A DNA stretch of 64,000 nucleotides, taken from Bradyrhizobium sp. (GTDB lineage: Bacteria > Pseudomonadota > Alphaproteobacteria > Rhizobiales > Xanthobacteraceae). The notes under the pieces were generated by a model that was not told the DNA's origin, made no database searches, and was given only the letters and a program-made list of their open reading frames with translations. Below, in pieces: positions 26,007 to 35,411 of this stretch. The stretch covers positions 37,711-101,710 of the forward strand of contig JAQGKC010000083.1 of the NCBI GenBank assembly GCA_028290305.1, in the 5' to 3' direction. The translations under genes were made by a program, and so were the position numbers. The first letter of the stretch is position 1. Every line of letters starts with the position of its first letter.

Positions 26007-26191
26007 CCTGTCGCCAAAGTGGGCATCGCCAACGGCAAGAATAATTGGAATATCCGCTCATCTTCGTCCCGCTTCCGCCGCCAAGTGATTGAAGTAAAAG
26101 AGTAAAGTCGTAGCGATTACGCAGCACCGCTTCGATGGCACGCTTCTTGCGGTTTCCAGATCTCACCGCCCGACGATCGAGAGGAATTTGG

Positions 26192-27547
26192 ATGACCGCT
26201 TCTTCGCAACCTTCCCCTGCTTCGCAGCCCGTTCGTGCCGCTGCAGCGTCCTTTATCGGGACCATGATCGAGTGGTACGACTTCTTCGTCTACAGCACGG
26301 CTTCGGCGCTGGTGTTCTCGCAACTCTTCTTTCCGAATACCGATGCGACCGTCGGCCTGCTCGCATCATTCGCGACATTCGCCGTCGGATTTTTCGCTCG
26401 CCCATTCGGCGGGTTGCTGTTTGGCAATATCGGCGACAGGTTCGGCCGAAAGCGGGCTTTGATCGCAACACTTACGATCATGGGACTCGCCACCACGGGC
26501 ATCGGACTTCTGCCGACCTACGACAGGATCGGCATATGGGCGCCGATTCTGCTCGTCGCTTTACGGATACTTCAGGGAATTTCGGTGGGTGGCGAGTGGG
26601 GCGGTGCGGTCCTGATGGCGGGGGAGCACGCTCCATCCGGCAAACGAACCTGGTACGCGTCGTTCGCACAGCTCGGCAGTCCCGCCGCGGTACTACTGTC
26701 GATGGGCGTGTTCCGGCTCGCGACCGGCATCAGCGGTTCCGATTTCCTGGTGTGGGGTTGGCGTATCCCGTTCCTGCTGAGCGTCGTACTACTCGTCGTC
26801 GGGCTCTATATTCGACTGGGTGTTCTCGAGTCGCCGGAATTCGAACAGGCGACTCTCAAAAAAGAGGTGGCTAAATTCCCGATCGCTGAAGCGTTTGCAG
26901 GATCGACGAAACCGATCATCTTCACGCTATTGGCCTTCACGATCGGCACGGCTGGCTTCTACTTCACCAACACGTTCCTTATTTCCTTCAGCACCCGCAC
27001 GCTCGGCCTCGATAGGTCGCTCATCCTGGAGTGCCTAACGATGGTCGCCATCGTCCAGCTCCTTGGACAGCTCGCAGCGGCCGGCATCGCCCAGCGCATC
27101 GGAGACGTCCGCTTTCTACTGATCGCTTCAGGCCTGGCCGTCCTGGCGCCCTACCCGATGTTCTTGCTGGTTGAGACAAAGACCATGGTTGGAATCGTGG
27201 CCGGCGTGTCGATCGCTACTCTATGCGCATCGGGCTTCTATGCGGTGATCGCCGGCTTCTCAAGCAAGATATTCCCGGTCAGGGTACGGTACACCGCGAT
27301 CTCAGCCTCTTATCAGCTTGGCGGGGCGATTTTCGGCGGGTTCACACCGATTATCGGTGTTCTGCTTACGGACCGCTTCGCCGGCCAATGGCTGCCACTT
27401 GCGATATTCTACAGCATATTGGCCGCCATCTCCTTTACCGGTGTCTTTTTGCTCTACCGGTATGGATTCGGTACTTCGGAACAGGTCAAGACAATCGAGA
27501 AGGCTGACCCGACCGACGGCATCCTGGCGGGAGCTTCGGCAAGATAA
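26192..27547 (+). CDS. MFS transporter, metabolite:H+ symporter (MHS/ProP-ShiA type)
   Basis: 451 residues from ATG 26192, preceded by GAGAGGAATTTGG. Twelve hydrophobic segments are expected. Family hallmarks are FIGTMIEWYDFFVYSTAS in helix 1, the loop 2-3 motif GNIGDRFGRKRAL, and LRILQGISVGGEWGGAVLMAGEHAP. This branch carries proline/betaine, shikimate, citrate and aromatic acids by proton symport. Divergent from the molybdoenzyme, hence a candidate importer of its substrate. Confidence 0.93.
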   Translation: MTASSQPSPASQPVRAAAASFIGTMIEWYDFFVYSTASALVFSQLFFPNTDATVGLLASFATFAVGFFARPFGGLLFGNIGDRFGRKRALIATLTIMGLATTGIGLLPTYDRIGIWAPILLVALRILQGISVGGEWGGAVLMAGEHAPSGKRTWYASFAQLGSPAAVLLSMGVFRLATGISGSDFLVWGWRIPFLLSVVLLVVGLYIRLGVLESPEFEQATLKKEVAKFPIAEAFAGSTKPIIFTLLAFTIGTAGFYFTNTFLISFSTRTLGLDRSLILECLTMVAIVQLLGQLAAAGIAQRIGDVRFLLIASGLAVLAPYPMFLLVETKTMVGIVAGVSIATLCASGFYAVIAGFSSKIFPVRVRYTAISASYQLGGAIFGGFTPIIGVLLTDRFAGQWLPLAIFYSILAAISFTGVFLLYRYGFGTSEQVKTIEKADPTDGILAGASAR

Positions 27548-27584
27548 ACGCTTCAGCGGTCGTAGCGCCGGGGCGTGAGCAGAG

Positions 27585-29540
27585 TTATGCTGCGCGGACG
27601 GTGGACAGAAACTTGTCCATCTCCAGGGTCAGCAGGTTGCTTTCGCCGGCGAGCATGCGGGCAGATGAGAGCATCTGGGTCGATGCGGAGCCGCTCTCGG
27701 CAGCGCCTCGGTTGACCTCGACAATGTTGCTGGCGACCTGAGAAGTCCCCTGCGAGGCTTGCTGGATGTTGCGCGAGATCTCCTGGGTCGCAGCACCTTG
27801 CTCCTCGACAGCCGACGCAATGGTCGCGGCGATTTCAGAAATCCGGCCGATAGTCCCGCCGATTCCCTTGATGGCCGAGACGGAATCCTGGGTCGCCGAC
27901 TGCATGCCGGCAATCTGGGTGCTGATCTCGTTGGTCGCCTTTGCGGTCTGGCCGGCAAGCGCCTTGACCTCGCTGGCAACCACCGCAAAGCCGCGGCCGG
28001 CATCGCCGGCGCGAGCGGCCTCGATGGTGGCATTGAGGGCAAGCAGATTGGTCTGCTCGGCGATCGAGGTGATGAGATTGATCACGTCGCCGATGCGCTC
28101 GGCGGCCTTCGACAGATCGCTGATGCGTGCGTCGGTGTTTTCGGCCTGCCGAACCGCCTCGCCCGCAATTCTGGTGGACTGCTCGACCTGGCGGCCGATC
28201 TCGGTGACGGAGGCCGCCAGCTCCTCGGACGCGCTGGCGACGGACTGGACATTCGCGGAAGCTGCCTGGGAAGCGGATGCAACGGTACCCGTGAGGTGCC
28301 TGGTATTTTCGGCAGTCAGGTTTAGCGTGGACGCCGAGGCCTCAAGTTCGCTCGAGGCGGAGGACACTGCACGGACGATCTCGCCGACCGCGTTTTCGAA
28401 CTCGTCGGCCAATCTGCGCATGTTGGCCTTGCTCTGCGCTTCGGCGTTCCGTTCCGTCTCGGCCTGCTCGACCCGCAGGCGGTCGGCATCGATCATGCTC
28501 TGGCGAAACACCTCGACCGCCGTCGCCATGGTGCCGAGTTCGTCGGACCGGTCACGGCCGGGGATCGCGATCGCGGTTTCGCCGCCGGACAGCCGGTTCA
28601 TCGTGCGGGTGATCGGCCGCGACAGACCGCGCCCCAGGAACAGGGCGAGCAGGCCCCCGAGCAACAGGATCGCGACGGTGCCGAGAATCAGGTTGCGGCG
28701 TGCGGTCCACTTGGACGCTTCATAGAGGCTGGTGTCCTTGACGAGTTCCAGCACCGCGACCGGTTCGCCGGCGAAGTTCTTGATCTGACCAAGATAGACC
28801 GCGGCGGGATGACCTCCAATCTCCGCATCGTTGCGCAGCGTCGCGCCCGCCAGAACACTCTTGAGATCCTCCGGCGATGCCGTCGTGCGTTCCGCGAAAG
28901 TCGCAGCGAGTGTCTCGAACGATTTGCCGTCAAAAGCATGGATCGCGATATCGACGCCGAGACGTTGCTTGATGCGGTCGGCAAATTCCTTGCCTAGTTC
29001 GGTGCCGACATCGACCACGAAACGGCTCTTGCCGTCGCGCATCACGGGCGTCATTGCGAATACGGCCAGCGTCGCGCGTCCTCGCTCGACGCCCACAACG
29101 GGCACACCCTTGTCATTCGCGGTCACGACGGTCTTGCGTCGCCCCGAGATATCGTCGCCGAAGGTCTTTGGCTCGTGCAGACGCAGGAAGATCGTCGCCG
29201 GCGGCGCGATCAGATTGACGAATCGAATGCCTTGCGCCTTGAGCGCAGCGGTTGTCTCGCCGAGCAGCTTCATCACACCATCGCGGTCGCCTTTGGCGAC
29301 TTCATCGGCGACTTGCGGCATCGCCGCAATTGCGGCGCTGAGCGCCATCGCCGTGCGCCCTTCGTAATCAAACGCGGCGATCACGCTTTCATATTGAACT
29401 TTCAGTTCCTGATCGAGCGCCAGCTTCGTGAGCGACTGCTGCTGCACAACGGAGAACGCCGCCAGCGTGGCGCAGGCGGCGGCGACGGTAAGCGAGATTG
29501 TCAGAACAAGTCGTGCCGAGATCGAGCGGAGTTTGAACAT
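27585..29540 (-). CDS. Methyl-accepting chemotaxis protein
   Basis: 651 residues. N-terminal membrane helix (about 10-32), a periplasmic Cache-like sensor region of roughly 240 residues (includes [19 protein letters not shown] and [16 protein letters not shown]), a second membrane helix near 285-305, HAMP ([13 protein letters not shown]), and a cytoplasmic signalling domain with the hairpin tip [44 protein letters not shown] segment near residue 510. It has no C-terminal CheR-docking pentapeptide. Convergent with the MFS gene (37 bases). It could sense a substrate of the surrounding catabolic genes; that is inference from position. Confidence 0.93.
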   Translation of the reverse strand: MFKLRSISARLVLTISLTVAAACATLAAFSVVQQQSLTKLALDQELKVQYESVIAAFDYEGRTAMALSAAIAAMPQVADEVAKGDRDGVMKLLGETTAALKAQGIRFVNLIAPPATIFLRLHEPKTFGDDISGRRKTVVTANDKGVPVVGVERGRATLAVFAMTPVMRDGKSRFVVDVGTELGKEFADRIKQRLGVDIAIHAFDGKSFETLAATFAERTTASPEDLKSVLAGATLRNDAEIGGHPAAVYLGQIKNFAGEPVAVLELVKDTSLYEASKWTARRNLILGTVAILLLGGLLALFLGRGLSRPITRTMNRLSGGETAIAIPGRDRSDELGTMATAVEVFRQSMIDADRLRVEQAETERNAEAQSKANMRRLADEFENAVGEIVRAVSSASSELEASASTLNLTAENTRHLTGTVASASQAASANVQSVASASEELAASVTEIGRQVEQSTRIAGEAVRQAENTDARISDLSKAAERIGDVINLITSIAEQTNLLALNATIEAARAGDAGRGFAVVASEVKALAGQTAKATNEISTQIAGMQSATQDSVSAIKGIGGTIGRISEIAATIASAVEEQGAATQEISRNIQQASQGTSQVASNIVEVNRGAAESGSASTQMLSSARMLAGESNLLTLEMDKFLSTVRAA

Positions 29541-29828
29541 CGTGCAACCTAACAGGAGAGGAGCGTACCGGAGTAGTTACCCTCCAAAGGTTAATAGCGC
29601 GCTCAATCTCTCGAACGTCATAGACTCGTTCGGCGTGGAGGTCAGCGCGAGTGCCGGCGGGAGATGACGGCTCGCGGGATACGCCTGAAAATGAGGCAAT
29701 GAGACCTGCAGTAGGACATCGTCAATCATCTCCAATGATCGCGCAAATTCAGTCCTCCCATTTTCGGCGAGAGCATCTATACCTTCCGCGCGCGGTCCCC
29801 GCCTGCGAATCCATTTCGGAGCGATTTG

Positions 29829-30650
29829 ATGATCTCACGAGACCTGTCACGCCGGTCGTTCTTGATGGCGACCGCCTCCACCGCCCTTGCCGCAGCATTG
29901 CCCCTGAAGGAAGCCTTCGCGCAGGTCCCATCGTTCGATGCCGGCGGAATCAAGGTGCTCGCATTCGACTTCCAGGGCAGCTGCGTGGATTACTACACGC
30001 CGTTGATGGAGGCAGGCCGCCGAATCAACGCCGAGAAGAAGCTCGATCTCGACTGGGGCGTCATGACCAAGGAGTGGCGCGACTGTTATCACGACGTCAT
30101 GGAGCCGGTGTTGGCGCACAAACGCGACTATGTGCCGACCGAGCAGGTCTATCGCGAGGGCCTCGATGCGCTTCTCGATAAGCACGGCCTGTCCGGCCAG
30201 TTCAGTAAAGCGGAGCGGGACGAATTGAACAATGTATGGGGTCAGATGATCCCGTGGCCGGACACCAAAGAAGGGCTGACCCGCCTCAGGAAGAAATTCG
30301 CGCTGACCACTTTATCGAACGCCGGAATGAAGACCGTCTTCCAGATGGTCCACCGCCATCAGCTTCCCTTTGACGAAGTTCTGACGGGTGAACTGGCACG
30401 CAACTACAAGCCAGCGCCCGAAGTCTACGAGTTGGTTCTGTCCATGCTCGGATACAAGAAGGAAGAAGTCCTGTTCTGCGCCACTCACTTCTACGATCTC
30501 AAGGACGCCAAGAAATTCGGTTACAGGACCGCGTGGTGGCCTCGCCCGCTTGAAAACGGTCCGGGCAAGCCGATCGACACCGAGCCGAAGCCCTTCGTCG
30601 ATCTTCACGTCGCCAACATTGTTGGTCTCGCAGAGAGCCTCGGCGCCTGA
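29829..30650 (+). CDS. Tat-exported HAD type II hydrolase (2-haloacid dehalogenase-like)
   Basis: 273 residues from ATG 29829, with GGAG seven bases upstream. A classical Tat signal, LSRRSFLMA (RR at 8-9), is followed by AFAQVPS. The HAD motifs are LAFDFQGSCVD (nucleophile Asp47; haloacid dehalogenases normally read FDxYGTL), TTLSNAG (motif II Ser), YKPAPEVY (motif III Lys) and a late Asp in THFYDLKDAKK. The changed residues after the nucleophile make a true dehalogenase uncertain. Export of a HAD hydrolase is unusual. It stands alone between the chemoreceptor and a convergent GntR gene. Confidence 0.85.
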   Translation: MISRDLSRRSFLMATASTALAAALPLKEAFAQVPSFDAGGIKVLAFDFQGSCVDYYTPLMEAGRRINAEKKLDLDWGVMTKEWRDCYHDVMEPVLAHKRDYVPTEQVYREGLDALLDKHGLSGQFSKAERDELNNVWGQMIPWPDTKEGLTRLRKKFALTTLSNAGMKTVFQMVHRHQLPFDEVLTGELARNYKPAPEVYELVLSMLGYKKEEVLFCATHFYDLKDAKKFGYRTAWWPRPLENGPGKPIDTEPKPFVDLHVANIVGLAESLGA

Positions 30651-30806
30651 TCGGCCGCGCATCAAGGACGTAACCGCGACAACCGGACGACAGCTCAGAT
30701 CAATTCCGAGACTCGCCCAGCTAGCCCCAGGGCGACCTGCACCCTGCATACAGGCGGCGCTTACGACGCCCACTTGCTGTTGGGCGGCCGTCCGGCCTGC
30801 CGATGG

Positions 30807-31529
30807 TCAAACATACTGTTCCAAAATAACGTCGGTGATGCTCTGAATGTGTTCCTCGATCAGCATCGTTGCGCGTTTAACGTCGCGCCGAATAGCTGCG
30901 TCCTTGATTTCTTCATGATCTCCGGCTGTACCCGCCATATAGGAACCTGAAGGCAAAGTGAGACGCCGGTATCGATCGAAGCGGTCGTGAAGCTGCGAGC
31001 AGAAATTGAGGAGCGTCGGCGAACCGCACCGGGAAATCAGCGCAAAATGAAATTCGCGGTGATAGGATTCCCAGGCATCGGTGATTGGAATGTCCTGGCC
31101 GGCCTTTTGCGAGAGGCGCGAGAACGTTGCATAGACACTGCAGATCTCCTCGACCCATGCATCATCTCCTCGCTCAATCGATTGCTGCAGAGCCGAGACT
31201 TCCAGTTGCTTCCGTAGCATGGCGATATCCAGAAAATCCGCGCGAGACGCCGAAGCAACACGAAAGCCACGCTGACTTTCCGAAATGACCAAGCCCGCCC
31301 CGGAAAGCACGGCGAGGGCCTCGCGCACGGGAGCCACGCTGGTATTGTACCGGGCCGTCAGAATTTTAAGATAGAGTTTTGCACCAGGCCTAAAATGGGC
31401 CGACAATATGTCGCCTCGTATACGGGCGAGAACGTATGCCGACGCCGACGACGCGCACGATCGGTCGAAATCACGATGCTTCCAATAAAGGGAATTTGTC
31501 GCCCACGGTAGCGCATCGGCTGCTATCAT
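30807..31529 (-). CDS. GntR-family (FCD-type) transcriptional regulator
   Basis: 240 residues from ATG 31529, preceded by GGAGG. The N-terminal winged helix contains HFRPGAKLYLKILTARYNTSVAPVREALAVLSGAGLV, followed by an FCD effector domain with LRKQLEVSALQQSIERG, YHREFHFALISRCGSPTLLNF and DHEEIKDAAIRRDVKRATMLIEEHI. It lies 215 bases downstream of the Rieske gene at 31745 on the same strand, with two inverted repeats between. Probably regulates the Rieske island or itself. Confidence 0.9.
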   Translation of the reverse strand: MIAADALPWATNSLYWKHRDFDRSCASSASAYVLARIRGDILSAHFRPGAKLYLKILTARYNTSVAPVREALAVLSGAGLVISESQRGFRVASASRADFLDIAMLRKQLEVSALQQSIERGDDAWVEEICSVYATFSRLSQKAGQDIPITDAWESYHREFHFALISRCGSPTLLNFCSQLHDRFDRYRRLTLPSGSYMAGTAGDHEEIKDAAIRRDVKRATMLIEEHIQSITDVILEQYV

Positions 31530-31597
31530 TGGAGTTGCCTCCGTCGCGGTTACGCTGCATCTGCAGACGCCTGGATGCTAAACGCTTTCTGTAATGT

Positions 31598-31622
31598 TTC
31601 TGGTGCACGTTCTGTGCCAGAA
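31598..31622. promoter_or_regulatory. Inverted repeat TTCTGG-N13-CCAGAA upstream of GntR gene
   Basis: Outer arms 31598-31603 and 31617-31622. The inner bases extend the symmetry (TGCAC and GTG) with a one-base bulge. It lies 69-93 bases before the GntR start and could be an autoregulatory site or a hairpin after the Rieske gene. Confidence 0.4.
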
Positions 31623-31662
31623 TTCTAGGCGCGCTATCGCGTTAAGACGCAGGAACCAGCTT

Positions 31663-31681
31663 AACAATTGGGCAAATTGTT
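31663..31681. promoter_or_regulatory. Inverted repeat AACAATT-N5-AATTGTT
   Basis: Perfect 7-bp arms (31663-31669, 31675-31681), in an AT-rich stretch between the Rieske gene stop (31745) and the GntR start (31529). It fits an operator or a weak terminator stem; there is no clear T tract on either side. Confidence 0.4.
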
Positions 31682-31744
31682 CTCCGACCTGCGCAACACG
31701 GCGAAATGTATAAATTTCAAGATCCACCCGCGTCGCACCAATGT

Positions 31745-33001
31745 TTAGGATCTGCTCTTAGCCGCGTTCTTATAGGCGTGCACCAGCCATCCATTGAATT
31801 GGACAAGCGTCGTTTCGAGCGGCCCATAGATGCCCTTTGGAGCGTAGCGGGATTTCTTAGCTTTTTGCATGCCGATATTCTCCGGCACATCCTGCGCCCA
31901 GATTTTCGCTCCACCTTCCAGCACCAGCGCTGCCCGCTCGGCAAAGTCAGGGAGTTCAACCGAGGATCGGGGCAAAAGCCATCCCCCTGCGGTCTGCCGA
32001 TCGCTTGATGCGTAGGTCGCCTCGACACCCGTCGCCGACAGCAACGTGAATGCGATGGCGTTGGGGGCGAAAACCATTGTCATGCTGGGCGGAATCATCA
32101 CAAAAGTCAGCCGCTGCCGCTGCGCAGCCGAGATCGTCGTGATCGGAGGAAACGCAGGCGGCTGGCCCCAGCCGTCCTTCATCATTCCGCCATCCGGTTT
32201 TATCATCGGGACGGTTCTGACGATCGCGTTATCCCCTGGTTTCATGTCGGTAAAAACGACACCGCCATTCGACATCACGCTTGGCGCAAAGTCGTGCGTG
32301 CCACGATGGACAAATTCCGGATGATACGCATCCGTGAAGTTCTCGACGTGAACCTTCCAGTTCCACGGCAGCGGTGTGTCGGCGAGGCGCGGAGGGATGC
32401 CAACCAAATCAGCGTCTTCATAACCTGCCCAAAACGGTTCGACCTTGGCTAACGTCGGCGCCAAAGGTTCGGCATTCGGATCAAGATTCACGAAGATAAA
32501 TCCGTGCCATAATTCCAGTCGAACCGAGGGAAGCCGCTCGGACTTGCGAAGTGCCGCGATTTCTTCCTTGTCCATGCGCGGCGCGCCGATAAGTTTTCCT
32601 TCCAGATCGTAGGTCCAGAAGTGCAGCGGGCATCGAAGCGTCTTTTGGTTTTCCACGCATGGGATCACCTGCCCGCGATGCCTGCATATCGCGGCCATCG
32701 CTCGAATTTCTCCGGTATTGGTTCTGGTGACCAGAATGGGCTCTCCGGCCGGCTGTGCCGAAATGCAGTCGCCCGGATTGGCAACCTGCTCTACCCGGCC
32801 AACACAGATCCACGACCGAGAAAAAACTGCAGTGCGTTCAAATTCGAAAAACTCGGAAGAGGTATAGCATTCCGGGGGCAGCATTCCGGTGGCCGCGTCA
32901 ACACGATCCGGAATCCGATCGAGAATATCCTGCACCGCGTCGACTGCAGTCGTTCCGAATGGATATCTCAAGGAGGACTTCCGGGTTTCGGTAACCGTCA
33001 C
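31745..33001 (-). CDS. Rieske oxygenase, large (alpha) subunit, apparently without a beta subunit
   Basis: 418 residues from GTG 33001, which has GGAG seven bases upstream; an in-frame GTG at 33019 is the longer alternative. The Rieske [2Fe-2S] ligands are Cys106-x-His108 and Cys124-x2-His127. The mononuclear iron site is in VENFTDAYHPEFVH: Asp224 (bridging), His227 and His232. No small subunit, ferredoxin or reductase gene is nearby, so it may be an alpha3-type oxygenase (such as those acting on aromatic amines, N-methyl compounds or carnitine-like substrates). Likely the last gene of, or adjacent to, the catabolic island that extends to 40853. Confidence 0.92.
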   Translation of the reverse strand: MTVTETRKSSLRYPFGTTAVDAVQDILDRIPDRVDAATGMLPPECYTSSEFFEFERTAVFSRSWICVGRVEQVANPGDCISAQPAGEPILVTRTNTGEIRAMAAICRHRGQVIPCVENQKTLRCPLHFWTYDLEGKLIGAPRMDKEEIAALRKSERLPSVRLELWHGFIFVNLDPNAEPLAPTLAKVEPFWAGYEDADLVGIPPRLADTPLPWNWKVHVENFTDAYHPEFVHRGTHDFAPSVMSNGGVVFTDMKPGDNAIVRTVPMIKPDGGMMKDGWGQPPAFPPITTISAAQRQRLTFVMIPPSMTMVFAPNAIAFTLLSATGVEATYASSDRQTAGGWLLPRSSVELPDFAERAALVLEGGAKIWAQDVPENIGMQKAKKSRYAPKGIYGPLETTLVQFNGWLVHAYKNAAKSRS

Positions 33002-33143
33002 GTCATTGCTCCATTGCACGCAAATGCGAGATGCCGGAGCAATCTAGTATCGACAACCGACGAATGACGAGCGTCTTAAAAACTAAATTCGCGGGACTTC
33101 ATTTAGGTTTGCTTCTTTTTTACACAGTTTTGCCTGGGCGGAA

Positions 33144-33310
33144 TCAAAAGTCTAAATCCCGTACCGCCTGACGCCGGCCTCGCATTGCGTACGCAACAGC
33201 CTGCCGAACCTTGATATTGTCGAACGGCGGTTTGGTCACGTTGAGCTCGATGCACCACATACCGTTCGAAATCAGCGTTGATACAACAGAGAGCTGCCCG
33301 GCGGAGCGTC
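33144..33310 (-). pseudogene. Remnant of a peptide/opine ABC transporter substrate-binding protein (SBP_bac_5)
   Basis: A short open stretch reads ISNGMWCIELNVTKPPFDN followed by IKVRQAVAYAM, the highly recognisable core of SBP_bac_5 solute-binding proteins (normally about 500 residues). After it the reading degenerates and stops, and upstream it runs into the deacetylase stop codon at 33314. No start, signal peptide or remainder is found. A decayed fragment of a once adjacent transporter gene. Confidence 0.6.
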
Positions 33311-33313
33311 GCT

Positions 33314-34237
33314 TTAGGACTGAGGAAAGCGCTTGCGCCAATGCTCGGCGATGTCGATGCCGCGGCAGAACCAGACGTCCTCAAAGCCCCGCATATGATC
33401 GAGGAGCCTGGTCAGCCCCGTGCAACGCCCCGGCCGTCCGATCAGCCGGTCATGCAGACCGATCGACAGCAGTTTGGGCGAGCCTTTCCGGCCTTCGCGG
33501 TGGAGAACGTCGAAGGCGTCGCGCATGTAAGTGAAAAAATCATCGCCGGTTGAGAACCCGCTGTTTTCATTGAAGCGGTTGTCGTTCGCCTCGTACGAAT
33601 AGGGAATGACCAAATGCGGCTGATCGCCGACGCGTAGCCAGTAAGGCAACTCATCGGCGAGCGAATCCCGGTCGTAAAGAAATCCTCCGGCCTCGACGAT
33701 CAACCGCCGTGTATTCGGTCCGGGCCGTCCCGTCATCCATCCCACCGGCCTCGTGCCGGTCAGCCGCGTCAACACATCGATAGCGCGCTGGATATGCTCG
33801 CGTTCGACCTCCTCGCTCACATCGGCGTAATCGATCCAGCGATAGCCGTGGCTTACGATTTCGTGGCCGCGCTGGACGCAAGCGGTGGCCAGTTCAGGAT
33901 TCTGCTCCAGCGCGCGGGCGACGCCGAGGATGCTCACCTGAACCGAGAAGTGGCGAAAAATATCGAGCAGGCGCCAGGCACCGCGACGGCTTCCAAATTC
34001 GAACGCCGACTCGACGAGAGGGGAACGCTGTCCCAATTTTGCGCTCACGCCGATGTCGTTGAGCATGCCCTCGGACAAATCGTCGCCGTTCGCGAGCGTC
34101 GCCTCGCCGCCACCTTCAACATTGAGATTGAAATTCACGGCGATCGAAGCGTCCCCGGGCCAGGCGGGGTCCGGCGGGAACTCGCCATAGCCGACGAGAT
34201 CACGCGCAACCATTGGGTCAGGTTTGAGCTCATACAT
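33314..34237 (-). CDS. Polysaccharide-deacetylase-fold hydrolase (PuuE allantoinase-like)
   Basis: 307 residues from ATG 34237; the frame stays open upstream into the next gene, but the family N-terminus YGEFPPDPAWPGDASIAVNFNL near residue 17 fits this start. Other family features are GVARALEQNPELATACVQRGHEIVSHGYRW and SIGLHDRLIGRPGR. PuuE-like members of this fold hydrolyse cyclic or linear amides (allantoin, N-acyl groups) using a metal or a water network. Located between a NicC-like hydroxylase and a Rieske oxygenase, an amide or imide intermediate is a reasonable guess, not shown. Confidence 0.85.
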   Translation of the reverse strand: MYELKPDPMVARDLVGYGEFPPDPAWPGDASIAVNFNLNVEGGGEATLANGDDLSEGMLNDIGVSAKLGQRSPLVESAFEFGSRRGAWRLLDIFRHFSVQVSILGVARALEQNPELATACVQRGHEIVSHGYRWIDYADVSEEVEREHIQRAIDVLTRLTGTRPVGWMTGRPGPNTRRLIVEAGGFLYDRDSLADELPYWLRVGDQPHLVIPYSYEANDNRFNENSGFSTGDDFFTYMRDAFDVLHREGRKGSPKLLSIGLHDRLIGRPGRCTGLTRLLDHMRGFEDVWFCRGIDIAEHWRKRFPQS

Positions 34238-34280
34238 TGTCGAAATGCTCGCTTCATAATTAACAGGGCGCCGTCGGCGA

Positions 34281-35411
34281 TCAGCCAGGCGGGGTAAGCG
34301 TCGCTGCGCACGGATCGTAGCAATAGAACCAGTCGGTTTCAGTGGGTCCGCGCATCCAGCTGTTCTCGATCGAGATACGCTGCACGTCCGCGACACGCGG
34401 GATTCGATTGGCCTCGTACAAGCGAAATGCTTCGTGGTGATCGTCAAATGCCTCAAGGCAGCGGCAGAGAATGACTCCGTCTTCGACCGCCATCGCGCCA
34501 CCGGCGGCCATATAAGGGCGCATCGGATGGCAGGCATCACCCAGCAGCACGATCCTGCCGCCGCTCCAGCGGTCATCCCGCTCGCGATCGTAGATCGGCC
34601 ACAGGCTTACGTCATCGGCAACCTCCAGAACACGGCGCAGATCGATGTGGAAGCCGGCGAACGATTCGAGCATTTCGTTGCGGCTACAGGGCAGCGATGG
34701 TGCATCGCTATCCCATTGCGCCGCAGGGATAACACCAATGACGTAAATCTCGTCGCGTCTGCCCGTCATGAAGTAAGGCAGGATGTGCCGGTCGGGCCCC
34801 CACCACTTGGTGCAGTCCGAAATCCTGAATCCGCGCAGCCGTTCGGTCGGAAAGATCGCGCGTTGCGCCACGGCACCGACGAACCGTGGCGGCTCGATGC
34901 CGAGCAAACTCTCGCGCACCTTGGACCGGATGCCGTCGGCGCCGATGACGATTTCAGCCTCGGCACGGACGCCGTTCTCGAACGTAAGGCGGACCGCGTC
35001 GCTCGTCTCGTCGAGGCCGACGAGCCGATGGTTGAACGCGATTGTCCCGGGAGCGACAACGCGTTCCAACACGCCATGCAAGTCACCACGATGAATATTG
35101 ATATAGGGACCGCCGTAACGCGCTTCACTCGCTGCGTCGAACAGGATTTCATACATCGTCTCACCCGTATTCCAGGTACGGCTGACGTAGGAATCCGGCT
35201 TGATGCCGGTTTCTATCAAGCTTTGTTCGATGCCGAGACGGCGGAAAACCTTCATCACGTTGGCGCTGAGGATGATCCCCGCCCCGATCCGCGAGAAGGC
35301 GGGCGCCTGTTCATAGACCGTCACCGGGAAACCCGCACGTTGAAGGAAACCAGCAACGCTCAGACCGCCGAGACCCGCGCCAATGACCGCGATTCGTTTC
35401 TTTGCATTCAT
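34281..35411 (-). CDS. FAD-dependent aromatic hydroxylase, NicC / salicylate hydroxylase-like
   Basis: 376 residues from ATG 35411, with GAGG upstream. GxGxxG is at 11-16 (GAGLGG), then the DG motif IVIGADGIRSKVR and the FAD ribityl motif GRIVLLGDACHPMRPYMA. As far as I recall, several stretches closely follow 6-hydroxynicotinate 3-monooxygenase (NicC) of Pseudomonas putida: APAFSRIGAGI, NVMKVFRRLG, KWWGPDRHILPYFMTGRRDE, LYEANRIPR and the C-terminal DWFYCYDP. NicC performs decarboxylative hydroxylation of a pyridine ring. No nicX, nicD or nicF homologue is in the window, so a nicotinate pathway as such is not supported; a related N-heteroaromatic or hydroxybenzoate is possible. Confidence 0.88.
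   Translation of the reverse strand: MNAKKRIAVIGAGLGGLSVAGFLQRAGFPVTVYEQAPAFSRIGAGIILSANVMKVFRRLGIEQSLIETGIKPDSYVSRTWNTGETMYEILFDAASEARYGGPYINIHRGDLHGVLERVVAPGTIAFNHRLVGLDETSDAVRLTFENGVRAEAEIVIGADGIRSKVRESLLGIEPPRFVGAVAQRAIFPTERLRGFRISDCTKWWGPDRHILPYFMTGRRDEIYVIGVIPAAQWDSDAPSLPCSRNEMLESFAGFHIDLRRVLEVADDVSLWPIYDRERDDRWSGGRIVLLGDACHPMRPYMAAGGAMAVEDGVILCRCLEAFDDHHEAFRLYEANRIPRVADVQRISIENSWMRGPTETDWFYCYDPCAATLTPPG

Noticed and set aside
29829..30650. Calling the HAD protein a haloacid dehalogenase
   Set aside because: The residues after the nucleophile differ from the dehalogenase consensus and it has an export signal, so only the fold is claimed.
34281..35411. Naming the gene nicC and the island a nicotinate pathway
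   Set aside because: The resemblance is good, but the later nicotinate genes (2,5-dihydroxypyridine dioxygenase, N-formylmaleamate deformylase, maleamate amidase, maleate isomerase) are not in the window.
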